Positions 1 through 5,279 of a DNA stretch of 6,274 bases are shown piece after piece. The stretch spans positions 1-6,274 of the forward strand of contig DVLW01000124.1 of assembly GCA_018715285.1 (NCBI GenBank), in the 5' to 3' direction. The position numbers and the translations under genes were made by a program. How positions within the stretch are numbered: the stretch's first letter is position 1; every line of letters begins with the position of its first letter. The notes beneath the pieces were generated by a model that saw only the letters and a list, made by a program, of their open reading frames with translations, was not told where the DNA came from and did not search any database. This DNA comes from Candidatus Faecivivens stercoripullorum. Its GTDB lineage: Bacteria; Bacillota; Clostridia; Oscillospirales; Ruminococcaceae.

Positions 1-517
1 ATTTTTCCGGACGGCAATCGATCAGCCGCATTGCCTTCAGATAAATATCCGGTGCCGGTTTACCCGGCATCTTTCCATTGTCAAAAACTATCGATTCCGG
101 CGTAAACCATCTGTCCAACCCAAGATGCTCAAAATAAAAAGAAACGTTTCCCCATTGTGAAGACGTCGCAATCGTAAACGGAAACTCCAATTTCCGCATC
201 CGGTCGAACATCTGCGCGACACCATCCACCAGTCTGAACCATTCCGGGTGGCGCAAACATACAGCCCGATACTTTTCTTCCTTGCGTTCAGCGTAAGTAC
301 GGATTTTCTCATCTGTCAGTTCTCCGAAAAAATGACGCAGAATATCCGGGTTTGGCCTGCCTTGGATATGTTTTTGAATATCCGCGTCACTGACTATGAT
401 TCCCTCTTCCCGCAAAAATTCACGCCATGCATCAGCATGTGCCGGTGTATCAAAGAGCAGCGTTCCATTAAAGTCAAATACGCATCCTTCTACACCTTCA
501 AATCCGCAAATCCTCAT
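1..517 (-). CDS. HAD-superfamily hydrolase / beta-phosphoglucomutase-like (3' part outside window)
   Basis: The first 172 residues of a haloacid dehalogenase-superfamily phosphohydrolase or phosphomutase are present; the gene continues past the left edge. Motif I is VFDFNGTL at residues 13-20, with nucleophile Asp15. A helical cap region follows (about 25-95, including GRPNPDIL at 53-60), then motif II ATSS (117-120) and the motif III lysine in GKPAPD (Lys153). The acidic motif IV would lie beyond the window. The cap after motif I and the GKPAPDIY motif resemble subclass I enzymes such as beta-phosphoglucomutases and sugar phosphatases. The second acidic residue of DxD, normally the general acid/base, is Asn17. 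The ATG at 517 is chosen because GGAGG (524-528) lies 6 bases upstream; the ATG at 522 is closed at once by TGA. The start lies just after the terminator of the upstream ATPase gene, so expression may depend on read-through. Family is firm; substrate unknown. Confidence 0.88.
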   Translation of the reverse strand, partial: MRICGFEGVEGCVFDFNGTLLFDTPAHADAWREFLREEGIIVSDADIQKHIQGRPNPDILRHFFGELTDEKIRTYAERKEEKYRAVCLRHPEWFRLVDGVAQMFDRMRKLEFPFTIATSSQWGNVSFYFEHLGLDRWFTPESIVFDNGKMPGKPAPDIYLKAMRLIDCRPEK

Positions 518-533
518 ATCATTCCTCCATGAC

Positions 534-564
534 AAAAGGCGCACCGCCTTTTCAGCGGTGCGCC
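534..564 (-). terminator. Intrinsic terminator after the sugar ABC ATPase gene
   Basis: A perfect 10-bp GC-rich stem (538-547 with 555-564) with a 7-base loop is followed on the minus strand by a short TTTT run (537-534). It sits 36 bases after the ATPase stop codon. There is no T-run on the plus-strand side, so it acts for minus-strand transcription only. The HAD gene starts 16 bases beyond it. Confidence 0.82.
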
Positions 565-599
565 GTTCAACCATTTGTTAAGAAACCTTCTGCAACAGA

Positions 600-1715
600 T
601 TAGTTGAGGATGGTCTTCTCAGTTTCTTTGTCAAACAGATGGATGCAGTTGAGGTCGAATGCCATCTTGATAACGTCGCCAACACGAGCGGTGTTTCTGG
701 GGCTGACACGAGCGGTCAGAGGCATATCTGCGCAGGTAACGTACAGATAGATCTCAGCGCCCATCATTTCGGTAACTTCTACCTTAGCGTCGATTACGCC
801 GGAAGTAGCAGAGCTGATGACAGCTTCTTCGTCCTTGATGTTTTCAGGACGGATACCCAGGGTAACGTCTTTGCCGACATGTTTGTCCAGCTCGGAAGCA
901 GCAGCAGCTTTAGCAGCGGGGATGACGCAGGAGTAATCGCCGAATTTAACAACGTACTTATCGCCTTCCTTAACCAGCTTTGCATCCAGGAAGTTCATCT
1001 GAGGAGATCCGATGAAGCCAGCAACGAACTCGTTAGCGGGCATATCGTACAGATGCTGAGGAGTATCAACCTGCTGAATGAAACCGTCTTTCATAACAAC
1101 GATTCTGTCGCCCATGGTCATAGCTTCGGTCTGGTCATGGGTAACGTAGATGAAGGTTGTGCCCAGACGGATGTGCAGTTTGGACAGCTCGGTTCTCATC
1201 TGAGCACGGAGCTTAGCGTCCAGGTTGGACAGAGGTTCGTCAAGCAGGAATACCTGAGGCTCACGGACGATTGCACGGCCCAGAGCAACACGCTGACGCT
1301 GACCACCGGACAGAGCTTTAGGTTTACGGTCGAGCAGGTGGGTGATATCGAGGATACGGGCAGCCTCTTCAACACGCTTTTTGATTTCTTCCTTGGGGGT
1401 CTTGCGGAGTTTCAGACCGAAAGCCATGTTGTCGAATACGGTCATGTGGGGGTACAGAGCGTAGTTCTGGAATACCATTGCGATGTCGCGATCCTTAGGA
1501 GCAACGTCGTTTACCAGACGGTCGCCGATGTACAGTTCGCCTTCGGAAATTTCTTCCAGACCAGCGATCATTCTCAGGGTGGTGGACTTACCGCAGCCGG
1601 AAGGACCGACCAGAACGATAAATTCTTTGTCCTGAATTTCCAGGCAGAAATCGGAAACAGCGGTTACACCGCCGGCGTATTTTTTATAAATGTTTTTCAG
1701 AGAAAGGCTTGCCAT
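600..1715 (-). CDS. msmX: Multi-sugar ABC transporter ATP-binding protein (MsmX/MsmK/UgpC type)
   Basis: This 371-residue protein is the ATPase that powers sugar import through CUT1-type ABC transporters at the inner face of the membrane. All nucleotide-binding motifs are intact: Walker A GPSGCGKST (37-45), Q-loop Gln83, signature LSGGQ (135-139), Walker B VFLLDEP with catalytic Glu160, D-loop SNLD (163-166) and switch His193. A C-terminal TOBE/MalK-like regulatory domain runs from about 235 to 371 (GIRPEN 287-292, MMGAE 317-321). Length matches the family. The ATG at 1715 is chosen over an upstream in-frame ATG at 1772 because AGGAGG lies 10 bases before it and the promoter -10 box lies inside the longer reading. 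Codon use is strongly biased (CTG, GGT, CGT, AAC, ATC), suggesting high expression. No permease or binding-protein gene is adjacent, as expected for an ATPase shared by several importers. UgpC, MsmK and MsmX cannot be told apart by sequence alone. Confidence 0.95.
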   Translation of the reverse strand: MASLSLKNIYKKYAGGVTAVSDFCLEIQDKEFIVLVGPSGCGKSTTLRMIAGLEEISEGELYIGDRLVNDVAPKDRDIAMVFQNYALYPHMTVFDNMAFGLKLRKTPKEEIKKRVEEAARILDITHLLDRKPKALSGGQRQRVALGRAIVREPQVFLLDEPLSNLDAKLRAQMRTELSKLHIRLGTTFIYVTHDQTEAMTMGDRIVVMKDGFIQQVDTPQHLYDMPANEFVAGFIGSPQMNFLDAKLVKEGDKYVVKFGDYSCVIPAAKAAAASELDKHVGKDVTLGIRPENIKDEEAVISSATSGVIDAKVEVTEMMGAEIYLYVTCADMPLTARVSPRNTARVGDVIKMAFDLNCIHLFDKETEKTILN

Positions 1716-1725
1716 AATTAAAGAA

Positions 1726-1731
1726 CCTCCT
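1726..1731 (-). promoter_or_regulatory. Ribosome binding site of the sugar ABC ATPase gene
   Basis: A perfect AGGAGG lies 10 bases before the ATG at 1715 and decides the start. It falls inside the longer reading that would begin at 1772. Confidence 0.85.
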
Positions 1732-1762
1732 AAGTAATTGTGGAACGTTTTGTGTTGTCTGT

Positions 1763-1791
1763 AGTATAACAAATTTTTCGGATTCTGCCTA
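1763..1791 (-). promoter_or_regulatory. Sigma-A promoter with extended -10 for the ATPase gene
   Basis: Minus strand: -35 TAGGCA (1791-1786, 4 of 6 consensus), 17-base spacer, -10 TATACT (1768-1763, 5 of 6) with the TG of an extended -10 at 1771-1770. The start point would fall near 1756, giving a leader of about 40 bases before the ATG. Confidence 0.7.
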
Positions 1792-1893
1792 GCTCTTTAT
1801 TGTCCAAAGATTAATTTTGTGGTTTGTGAATTTTGTATAATGAAAAATCCATACCATCGATATTGCGCGAAAACATTTAATTTCAAAAGATTT

Positions 1894-1917
1894 TTATCTG
1901 TTTTATTTATCAGATAA
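1894..1917. repeat. 7-bp inverted repeat TTATCTG / CAGATAA
   Basis: TTATCTG (1894-1900) and CAGATAA (1911-1917) are exact inverted copies separated by 10 bases, a layout compatible with a dimeric regulator site or a weak AT-rich hairpin. A further single CAGATAA lies at 2021-2027. No known regulator is matched, and chance is possible in such AT-rich DNA. Confidence 0.35.
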
Positions 1918-1983
1918 CGATATTTTGCTGATTTTTCCTCAATTTATTTGATTTTCAGCTTCGAAATTGCGATTTTTTAAAAT

Positions 1984-1995
1984 AAATGGCCATTT
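1984..1995. repeat. 12-bp perfect palindrome AAATGGCCATTT
   Basis: A perfect 12-base palindrome lies near the middle of the long intergenic region. It could be a regulator half-site pair, but there is no second copy and no clear promoter beside it. Confidence 0.35.
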
Positions 1996-2202
1996 CTGAC
2001 GGATTTCTAATGATTTTGTACAGATAATTCTGACACGATTTATATAAAATACACTGTCAACAAAACGTCAACTTTTTTATGCAAACAGACACCAAATTAT
2101 GACATAAATGTAAATATGCCCAAAAAGTACAGTATCCCATTCAGATCGGCCATTCGGTTGTAAAATATGTCACGGCAATCTGTATAAAAATTCATCGATA
2201 TT

Positions 2203-2213
2203 ATTTGGCAAAA
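2203..2213. promoter_or_regulatory. Candidate operator, upstream copy (ATTTGGCAAAA)
   Basis: This odd-centred palindrome TTTG-G-CAAA recurs as TTTG-C-CAAA 103 bases downstream over the eda promoter. It directly abuts the second CATCGATATT copy (2193-2202). Two copies of one palindrome in an upstream/promoter arrangement suggest a repressor or activator site. The regulator is unknown. Confidence 0.4.
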
Positions 2214-2305
2214 TTGATTTCGAGGATTTTTTCACCTGCCCGCCTTTTTTCCTAAATCTGAAATGCCTGAAAAAAATACGGATGAACACTAAAAATTTCC
2301 TATTC

Positions 2306-2316
2306 ATTTGCCAAAT
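2306..2316. promoter_or_regulatory. Candidate operator overlapping the eda -35 box (ATTTGCCAAAT)
   Basis: This perfect 11-base odd-centred palindrome contains the candidate -35 hexamer TTGCCA (2308-2313), so a protein bound here would block RNA polymerase. It is the second copy of the motif at 2203-2213. It does not fit the CcpA cre consensus. A GntR- or LacI-family sugar regulator is possible, but that is inference. Confidence 0.45.
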
Positions 2317-2336
2317 TTTATGGTAAAGTATAGAAG
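2308..2336 (+). promoter_or_regulatory. Probable promoter of the eda-kdgK operon
   Basis: The -35 box is TTGCCA (2308-2313, 5 of 6). The -10 is ambiguous: TAGAAG (2331-2336) gives a 17-base spacer, TATAGA (2329-2334) a 15-base spacer, each 4 of 6. A TG-preceded TAAAGT at 2324-2329 is a third reading. Any of them puts the start point at about 2336-2343, close to the start codon. Confidence 0.5.
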
Positions 2337-2345
2337 TAGAATAAC

Positions 2346-2358
2346 GCCGCATTGCGGC
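2346..2358 (+). other. Small hairpin near the 5' end of the eda-kdgK mRNA
   Basis: GCCGC (2346-2350) pairs with GCGGC (2354-2358) across a 3-base ATT loop, just before the ribosome binding site. With the predicted start point it would lie at or near the very 5' end of the message, a position where hairpins can protect mRNA from decay. Confidence 0.4.
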
Positions 2359-2360
2359 AG

Positions 2361-2368
2361 AAGGAAGG
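2361..2368 (+). promoter_or_regulatory. Ribosome binding site of eda
   Basis: AAGGAAGG lies 7 bases before the ATG at 2376 and fixes that start. An in-frame TTG at 2352 lies upstream of this site, within the leader hairpin, and has no site of its own. Confidence 0.7.
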
Positions 2369-2375
2369 ACCCCTC

Positions 2376-3224
2376 ATGCTTACCCTTGATACCATCAAAC
2401 AATCCGCATACTCTCTGGGCCTGATACCGGTTATCCGGATCGAAGACGCCGCCCAGGCACGGCCACTGGCCCAGGCGCTGATCGACGGTGGTCTGCCGGC
2501 CGCGGAAGTAACCTTCCGTACCGCCGCTGCACCCAAGGCCATCGCCGCCATGCGGGAAGCGTTTCCCGACATGCTGATCTGTGCCGGTACCGTACTCACA
2601 CCACAACAGGCTGATGATGCAGTCAGAAACGGCGCCAGCTTTGTTGTTTCTCCCGGACTGAACCCGGAAGTTGTCACCCATTGCCTTGAGCACGATATCC
2701 CGATCATTCCCGGATGCGCCACACCTTCTGATATTGAACGTGCGATTTCCCTTGGTCTTGATACCGTAAAATTCTTCCCGGCTGAAGCAAACGGCGGTAT
2801 TGCCGCTGTCAAGGCAATCGCCGCACCATATGGACAGATCAGTTTTATGCCCACCGGTGGAATCAATGCCGGAAATCTGAGCAGTTATCTTTCTTTCAAA
2901 AAGATTCTCTGCTGCGGCGGCAGTTTCATGGTTCCCGATGCAGCACTTGCTGCCGGTGACTTTACCCTGATTACCGCTCTGACCCGTCAGGCAGTACAGG
3001 CAGTACATCAGCTCAAACTCATTTCTCTTCCGCTGGACAGCGACGAAGACCAGCTTTCGGTCATGCTTGGAATGACCGGGCGCCTTCCGGTCTATACGAC
3101 TGCAAGCCTCAGCCGTCTCAAAGGATATTTTGCACTGACAGGTATTGAATATACCGATGCGGAAGATGCAATCACCGTTTCTGCCGGCGGACAGACCATT
3201 CTGATCCGGCAGGCGGACAACTAA
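2376..3224 (+). CDS. eda: KDPG / 4-hydroxy-2-oxoglutarate aldolase with C-terminal extension
   Basis: The enzyme cleaves 2-keto-3-deoxy-6-phosphogluconate to pyruvate and glyceraldehyde-3-phosphate, in the cytoplasm, as the last step of hexuronate and Entner-Doudoroff routes. The class I aldolase barrel occupies about residues 1-210. Expected active-site residues are present: Arg21 (PVIR), Glu44 and Arg48 in AEVTFRT, the Schiff-base Lys132 in TVKFFPAE, the SPG loop (92-94), and the phosphate-binding PTGGI (159-163) and GGS (181-183). Typical family members have about 205-215 residues; this one has 282. The extra segment of about 70 residues (211-282) begins right after a 9-base tandem duplication and is predicted by eye to be mixed helix and strand, ending in a strand-like TILIR. 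Some clostridial KDPG aldolases carry a C-terminal VOC/glyoxalase-like domain, and this could be a shortened relative, but I cannot show that. The gene is first in an operon, 21 bases before the KDG kinase. Confidence 0.93.
   Translation: MLTLDTIKQSAYSLGLIPVIRIEDAAQARPLAQALIDGGLPAAEVTFRTAAAPKAIAAMREAFPDMLICAGTVLTPQQADDAVRNGASFVVSPGLNPEVVTHCLEHDIPIIPGCATPSDIERAISLGLDTVKFFPAEANGGIAAVKAIAAPYGQISFMPTGGINAGNLSSYLSFKKILCCGGSFMVPDAALAAGDFTLITALTRQAVQAVHQLKLISLPLDSDEDQLSVMLGMTGRLPVYTTASLSRLKGYFALTGIEYTDAEDAITVSAGGQTILIRQADN
2988..3005 (+). repeat. 9-base tandem duplication inside eda at the domain junction
   Basis: CAGGCAGTA occurs twice back to back (2988-2996, 2997-3005), encoding QAVQAV at residues 205-210. 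It marks the end of the aldolase core and the start of the extra C-terminal segment and adds three residues in frame. Confidence 0.75.
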
Positions 3225-3227
3225 GTC

Positions 3228-3234
3228 AAAGGAG
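3228..3234 (+). promoter_or_regulatory. Ribosome binding site of kdgK
   Basis: AAAGGAG lies 11 bases before the ATG at 3246 and only 5 before an in-frame TTG at 3240. Spacing is imperfect for both. ATG is preferred as the stronger codon and because family members usually begin near this point. Confidence 0.65.
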
Positions 3235-3245
3235 TGTAGTTGCAG

Positions 3246-4265
3246 ATGAAAACAGTTGCTTTCGGCGAAATCATGCTTCGCCTTTCTCCTCCCGGCTACA
3301 GCCGGTTTGTACAGGCTTCACAGTTTGACATCGTATATGGCGGCGGTGAAGCGAATGTAGCGGTTATGCTTGCCTCATGCGGGCTGGAATCGGAATTTGT
3401 CACCGCTCTGCCGGCACATGAGATCGGACAGTGTGCGGTCAATGCACTGCGCCGGTACGGAGTTGGTACCGGGCATATCCTGCGTCAGGGAGACCGGCTG
3501 GGAATTTACTATATTGAAAATGGCGCTTCCCAGCGTGCGTCAAAAGTTATCTACGACCGCGCCGGTTCCTCGATAGCAAAAGCGGCAGCCAGCGATTTTG
3601 ACTGGGAAAAAATCCTTGATGGCGCCGGATGGTTCCATTTTTCCGGTATTACGCCTGCCATCAGCGATGAGATGATTACCGCAGTACAGCAGGCCTGCCG
3701 TACTGCCAAAAAGCTGGGTGTCAAAGTCAGCTGTGACCTCAACTACCGCAGCAAAATGTGGTCGGTGGAGAAAGCGCGTTCTGTCATGCAGCCGCTGATG
3801 GAATCGGTCGATCTGCTGATTGCAAACGAAGAGCATATCCGTACCATTCTGGAAATTGACACCTCTTCCCTTCCAGTTGAAGACACCAATCTTACCCATG
3901 AAGGCTGTATTGCTGCTGCACAGATGCTGCATGAGCGTTATCATATCCCGATGGTTGCCCTGACCCAGCGCCGCAGCCTTTCAGCCAGTGACAACCGCTT
4001 CAAGGGAATGTTATGGAAAGACGGTGAAGCTGCTTTCTCTCCCCAGCATACGATGCATATTGTCGACCGTGTCGGCAGCGGTGATTCTTTCTCTGCCGGT
4101 ATCCTGAACGGTCTGCAAAAAGGCTGGAGTGTACAGCAGACGGTCAATTTTGCAGCTGCTGCATGCTGCCTGAAGCACAGTATTCCCGGCGATTTCAACC
4201 TCTGTGATGAGGCAGAGATTCTGGCGCTGGCCGGTGGCGACGGCTCCGGCAGTGTCCAGCGGTAA
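3246..4265 (+). CDS. kdgK: 2-dehydro-3-deoxygluconokinase (KDG kinase, PfkB family)
   Basis: This 339-residue cytoplasmic sugar kinase of the PfkB/ribokinase family phosphorylates 2-keto-3-deoxygluconate with ATP to KDPG, the substrate of the aldolase encoded just upstream. The N-terminus FGEIMLRLSPPG (6-17) is typical of KDG kinases. The substrate-side glycine motif YGGGEANVAV is at 31-40. The second PfkB signature DRVGSGDSFSAGIL (274-287) holds the GSGD anion hole (277-280) with catalytic base Asp280. Length is normal and no key motif is missing. The start is the ATG at 3246; an in-frame TTG at 3240 would add two residues. The 21-base gap to eda, the shared direction and the terminator only after kdgK indicate co-transcription. 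Other PfkB sugar kinases are possible in principle, but pairing with a KDPG aldolase makes KDG kinase the best call. Confidence 0.93.
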   Translation: MKTVAFGEIMLRLSPPGYSRFVQASQFDIVYGGGEANVAVMLASCGLESEFVTALPAHEIGQCAVNALRRYGVGTGHILRQGDRLGIYYIENGASQRASKVIYDRAGSSIAKAAASDFDWEKILDGAGWFHFSGITPAISDEMITAVQQACRTAKKLGVKVSCDLNYRSKMWSVEKARSVMQPLMESVDLLIANEEHIRTILEIDTSSLPVEDTNLTHEGCIAAAQMLHERYHIPMVALTQRRSLSASDNRFKGMLWKDGEAAFSPQHTMHIVDRVGSGDSFSAGILNGLQKGWSVQQTVNFAAAACCLKHSIPGDFNLCDEAEILALAGGDGSGSVQR

Positions 4266-4279
4266 TATCCACATTATAC

Positions 4280-4321
4280 AAAAAAAGCCTGTGCAGAATT
4301 TGTAATCTGCACAGGCTTTTT
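4280..4321. terminator. Bidirectional intrinsic terminator between convergent genes
   Basis: An 11-bp perfect GC-containing stem (4287-4297 with 4306-4316) with an 8-base loop is flanked by A4280-4286 and T4317-4321. This gives a T-run after the hairpin on both strands. It lies between the kdgK stop (4265) and the stop of the convergent membrane-protein gene (4334) and should end both transcripts. Confidence 0.92.
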
Positions 4322-4333
4322 CATTGCTGAAAA

Positions 4334-5206
4334 TCAATCATTTTTATTCTGGATATCATAATCCACGTCATAATAAGGACGATTGTCCTGATATTCAGGA
4401 TTGGTTGCGCTGACAATATTGTTGACAAAATCCAGAGCCCGATCCAGTTCGGCACGGTTTTCCTCACTATCCTTTGCCGAGTTGCCCAGGAAACGGACAC
4501 ACAGGTAATACCGGCGCTCGGGATATCCCTCTACTTCAATATTGCCCAGTGACGACAGATGCCAGGTGACACCCAACGGATGATCGGTAATATCAATTTT
4601 ATCTCCGCTGATATAATCGACATCCGGATACAGCTCACCAAAGTCGATGAACATGCTGTCACCATCGCTGCCGCCCATAACCATATCATATGTATAGTCA
4701 TCCAGGATATAAACCAGCTGAGAACCCGCTGAAAGCTCCGCAACAAACTTCTGGTAATAGGCATTTGACATCTCGATATCTTCCATGCTGAAGTACGATT
4801 CACTCGCAGCAATATAGATCTGGCCGTCCTCATTGTAGTCAGCCGCATATTCGGCAAGGTCTTCATCGATAGCCTCGGTAAAGTAGCTGACACCGGTATA
4901 GGTTGCAACACCGATCGAAAGGTCCGGTTTGGGAGAGAAAAACATGTCCTTAATGAACCAGACACCCAGCACCACAAACACAACAGTCATCCAGGTACGC
5001 ATTTTATAATGGTACCAGTAATTTTTCCATTTCTGTTTAAAGGTTTTAGGGCGAAGTTCCTCTTCGTGTTCAAAAGTCAGACCTTCACCTTCGCCAAGCT
5101 CTCTTCCTTCCTGAGCTGCCTGGCGCATTTTTTTCAGTTCGATCAGCTCCTGCATTTCCTTGCGGCGCTGTTCCTGTTCTGTCAGGCGCCTTTTCTTTTT
5201 CGCCAT
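4334..5206 (-). CDS. Single-pass membrane protein of unknown function with extracytoplasmic domain
   Basis: I do not recognise a named family. The 290-residue protein begins with a very charged, probably helical or coiled-coil cytoplasmic segment (about 1-40, starting MAKKKRRL). An acidic linker and an aromatic basic stretch KWKNYWYHYK (59-68) follow, then one membrane helix at about 71-90. The remaining 200 residues are acidic and rich in Tyr and Asp, with alternating strand and helix character, and should lie outside the membrane (basic flank on the N-terminal side, no cleavable signal peptide). Conspicuous stretches are LVYILDDYTYD (164-174) and a carboxy end rich in Tyr, Asp and Asn. A similar aromatic-plus-helix arrangement is, from memory, common among uncharacterised clostridial proteins. 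The ATG at 5206 is chosen because AAAGGA (5220-5215) is 8 bases upstream; the ATG at 5215 overlaps that site. The gene has its own promoter and leader and appears monocistronic, ending at the shared terminator. Confidence 0.85.
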   Translation of the reverse strand: MAKKKRRLTEQEQRRKEMQELIELKKMRQAAQEGRELGEGEGLTFEHEEELRPKTFKQKWKNYWYHYKMRTWMTVVFVVLGVWFIKDMFFSPKPDLSIGVATYTGVSYFTEAIDEDLAEYAADYNEDGQIYIAASESYFSMEDIEMSNAYYQKFVAELSAGSQLVYILDDYTYDMVMGGSDGDSMFIDFGELYPDVDYISGDKIDITDHPLGVTWHLSSLGNIEVEGYPERRYYLCVRFLGNSAKDSEENRAELDRALDFVNNIVSATNPEYQDNRPYYDVDYDIQNKND

Positions 5207-5214
5207 CACCGTCA

Positions 5215-5220
5215 TCCTTT
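5215..5220 (-). promoter_or_regulatory. Ribosome binding site of the membrane-protein gene
   Basis: AAAGGA on the minus strand lies 8 bases before the ATG at 5206. It overlaps the alternative ATG at 5215 and so argues for the shorter protein. Confidence 0.75.
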
Positions 5221-5279
5221 CACTGCCGGATACACAGCGGCAAGCCATGTTCTGCGCAGCAGTCAGTTTACAATGTCCT

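Larger units (their letters stand above)
1792..2300. other. AT-rich intergenic region without a credible gene
   Basis: About 500 bases separate the divergent ATPase and aldolase genes. The DNA is markedly richer in A and T than the flanking genes and is broken by stops in all frames apart from short readings with no ribosome binding site. I see no tRNA-like or known riboswitch pattern. It holds small repeats: an inverted repeat at 1894-1917, a 12-bp palindrome at 1984-1995, two copies of CATCGATATT (1855-1864 and 2193-2202), two GTCAAC copies 11 bases apart (2056-2061, 2067-2072), and one copy of a palindrome repeated at the eda promoter (2203-2213). Confidence 0.7.

Noticed and set aside
248..532. 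Plus-strand frame opposite the HAD gene
   Set aside because: The minus strand encodes conserved HAD motifs over the same interval, and the plus frame has no ribosome binding site or family resemblance.
639..1721. 360-residue open frame on the plus strand opposite the ATPase gene
   Set aside because: It lies fully antisense to a gene with all ABC ATPase motifs, has no ribosome binding site and resembles no family. It is open because of the strong codon bias of the real gene.
1716..1772. Extended N-terminus of the ATPase starting at 1772
   Set aside because: The extra 19 residues would be encoded across the AGGAGG site and the -10 box, and family members start at the MASLSLKN-like position.
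1836..1841. Plus-strand TATAAT as an additional eda promoter
   Set aside because: The hexamer is perfect, but no -35-like sequence lies at 16-18 bases and no TG extension is present; it is more than 500 bases from eda, and such hexamers are expected in AT-rich DNA.
2170..2352. 60-residue minus-strand frame in the intergenic region
   Set aside because: No ribosome binding site precedes its ATG, its start overlaps the eda leader, and its basic, aromatic composition is what translated AT-rich DNA gives.
2304..3008. 234-residue minus-strand frame opposite eda
   Set aside because: It is a shadow of the aldolase gene, with Gly/Cys-rich nonsense composition and no translation signal.
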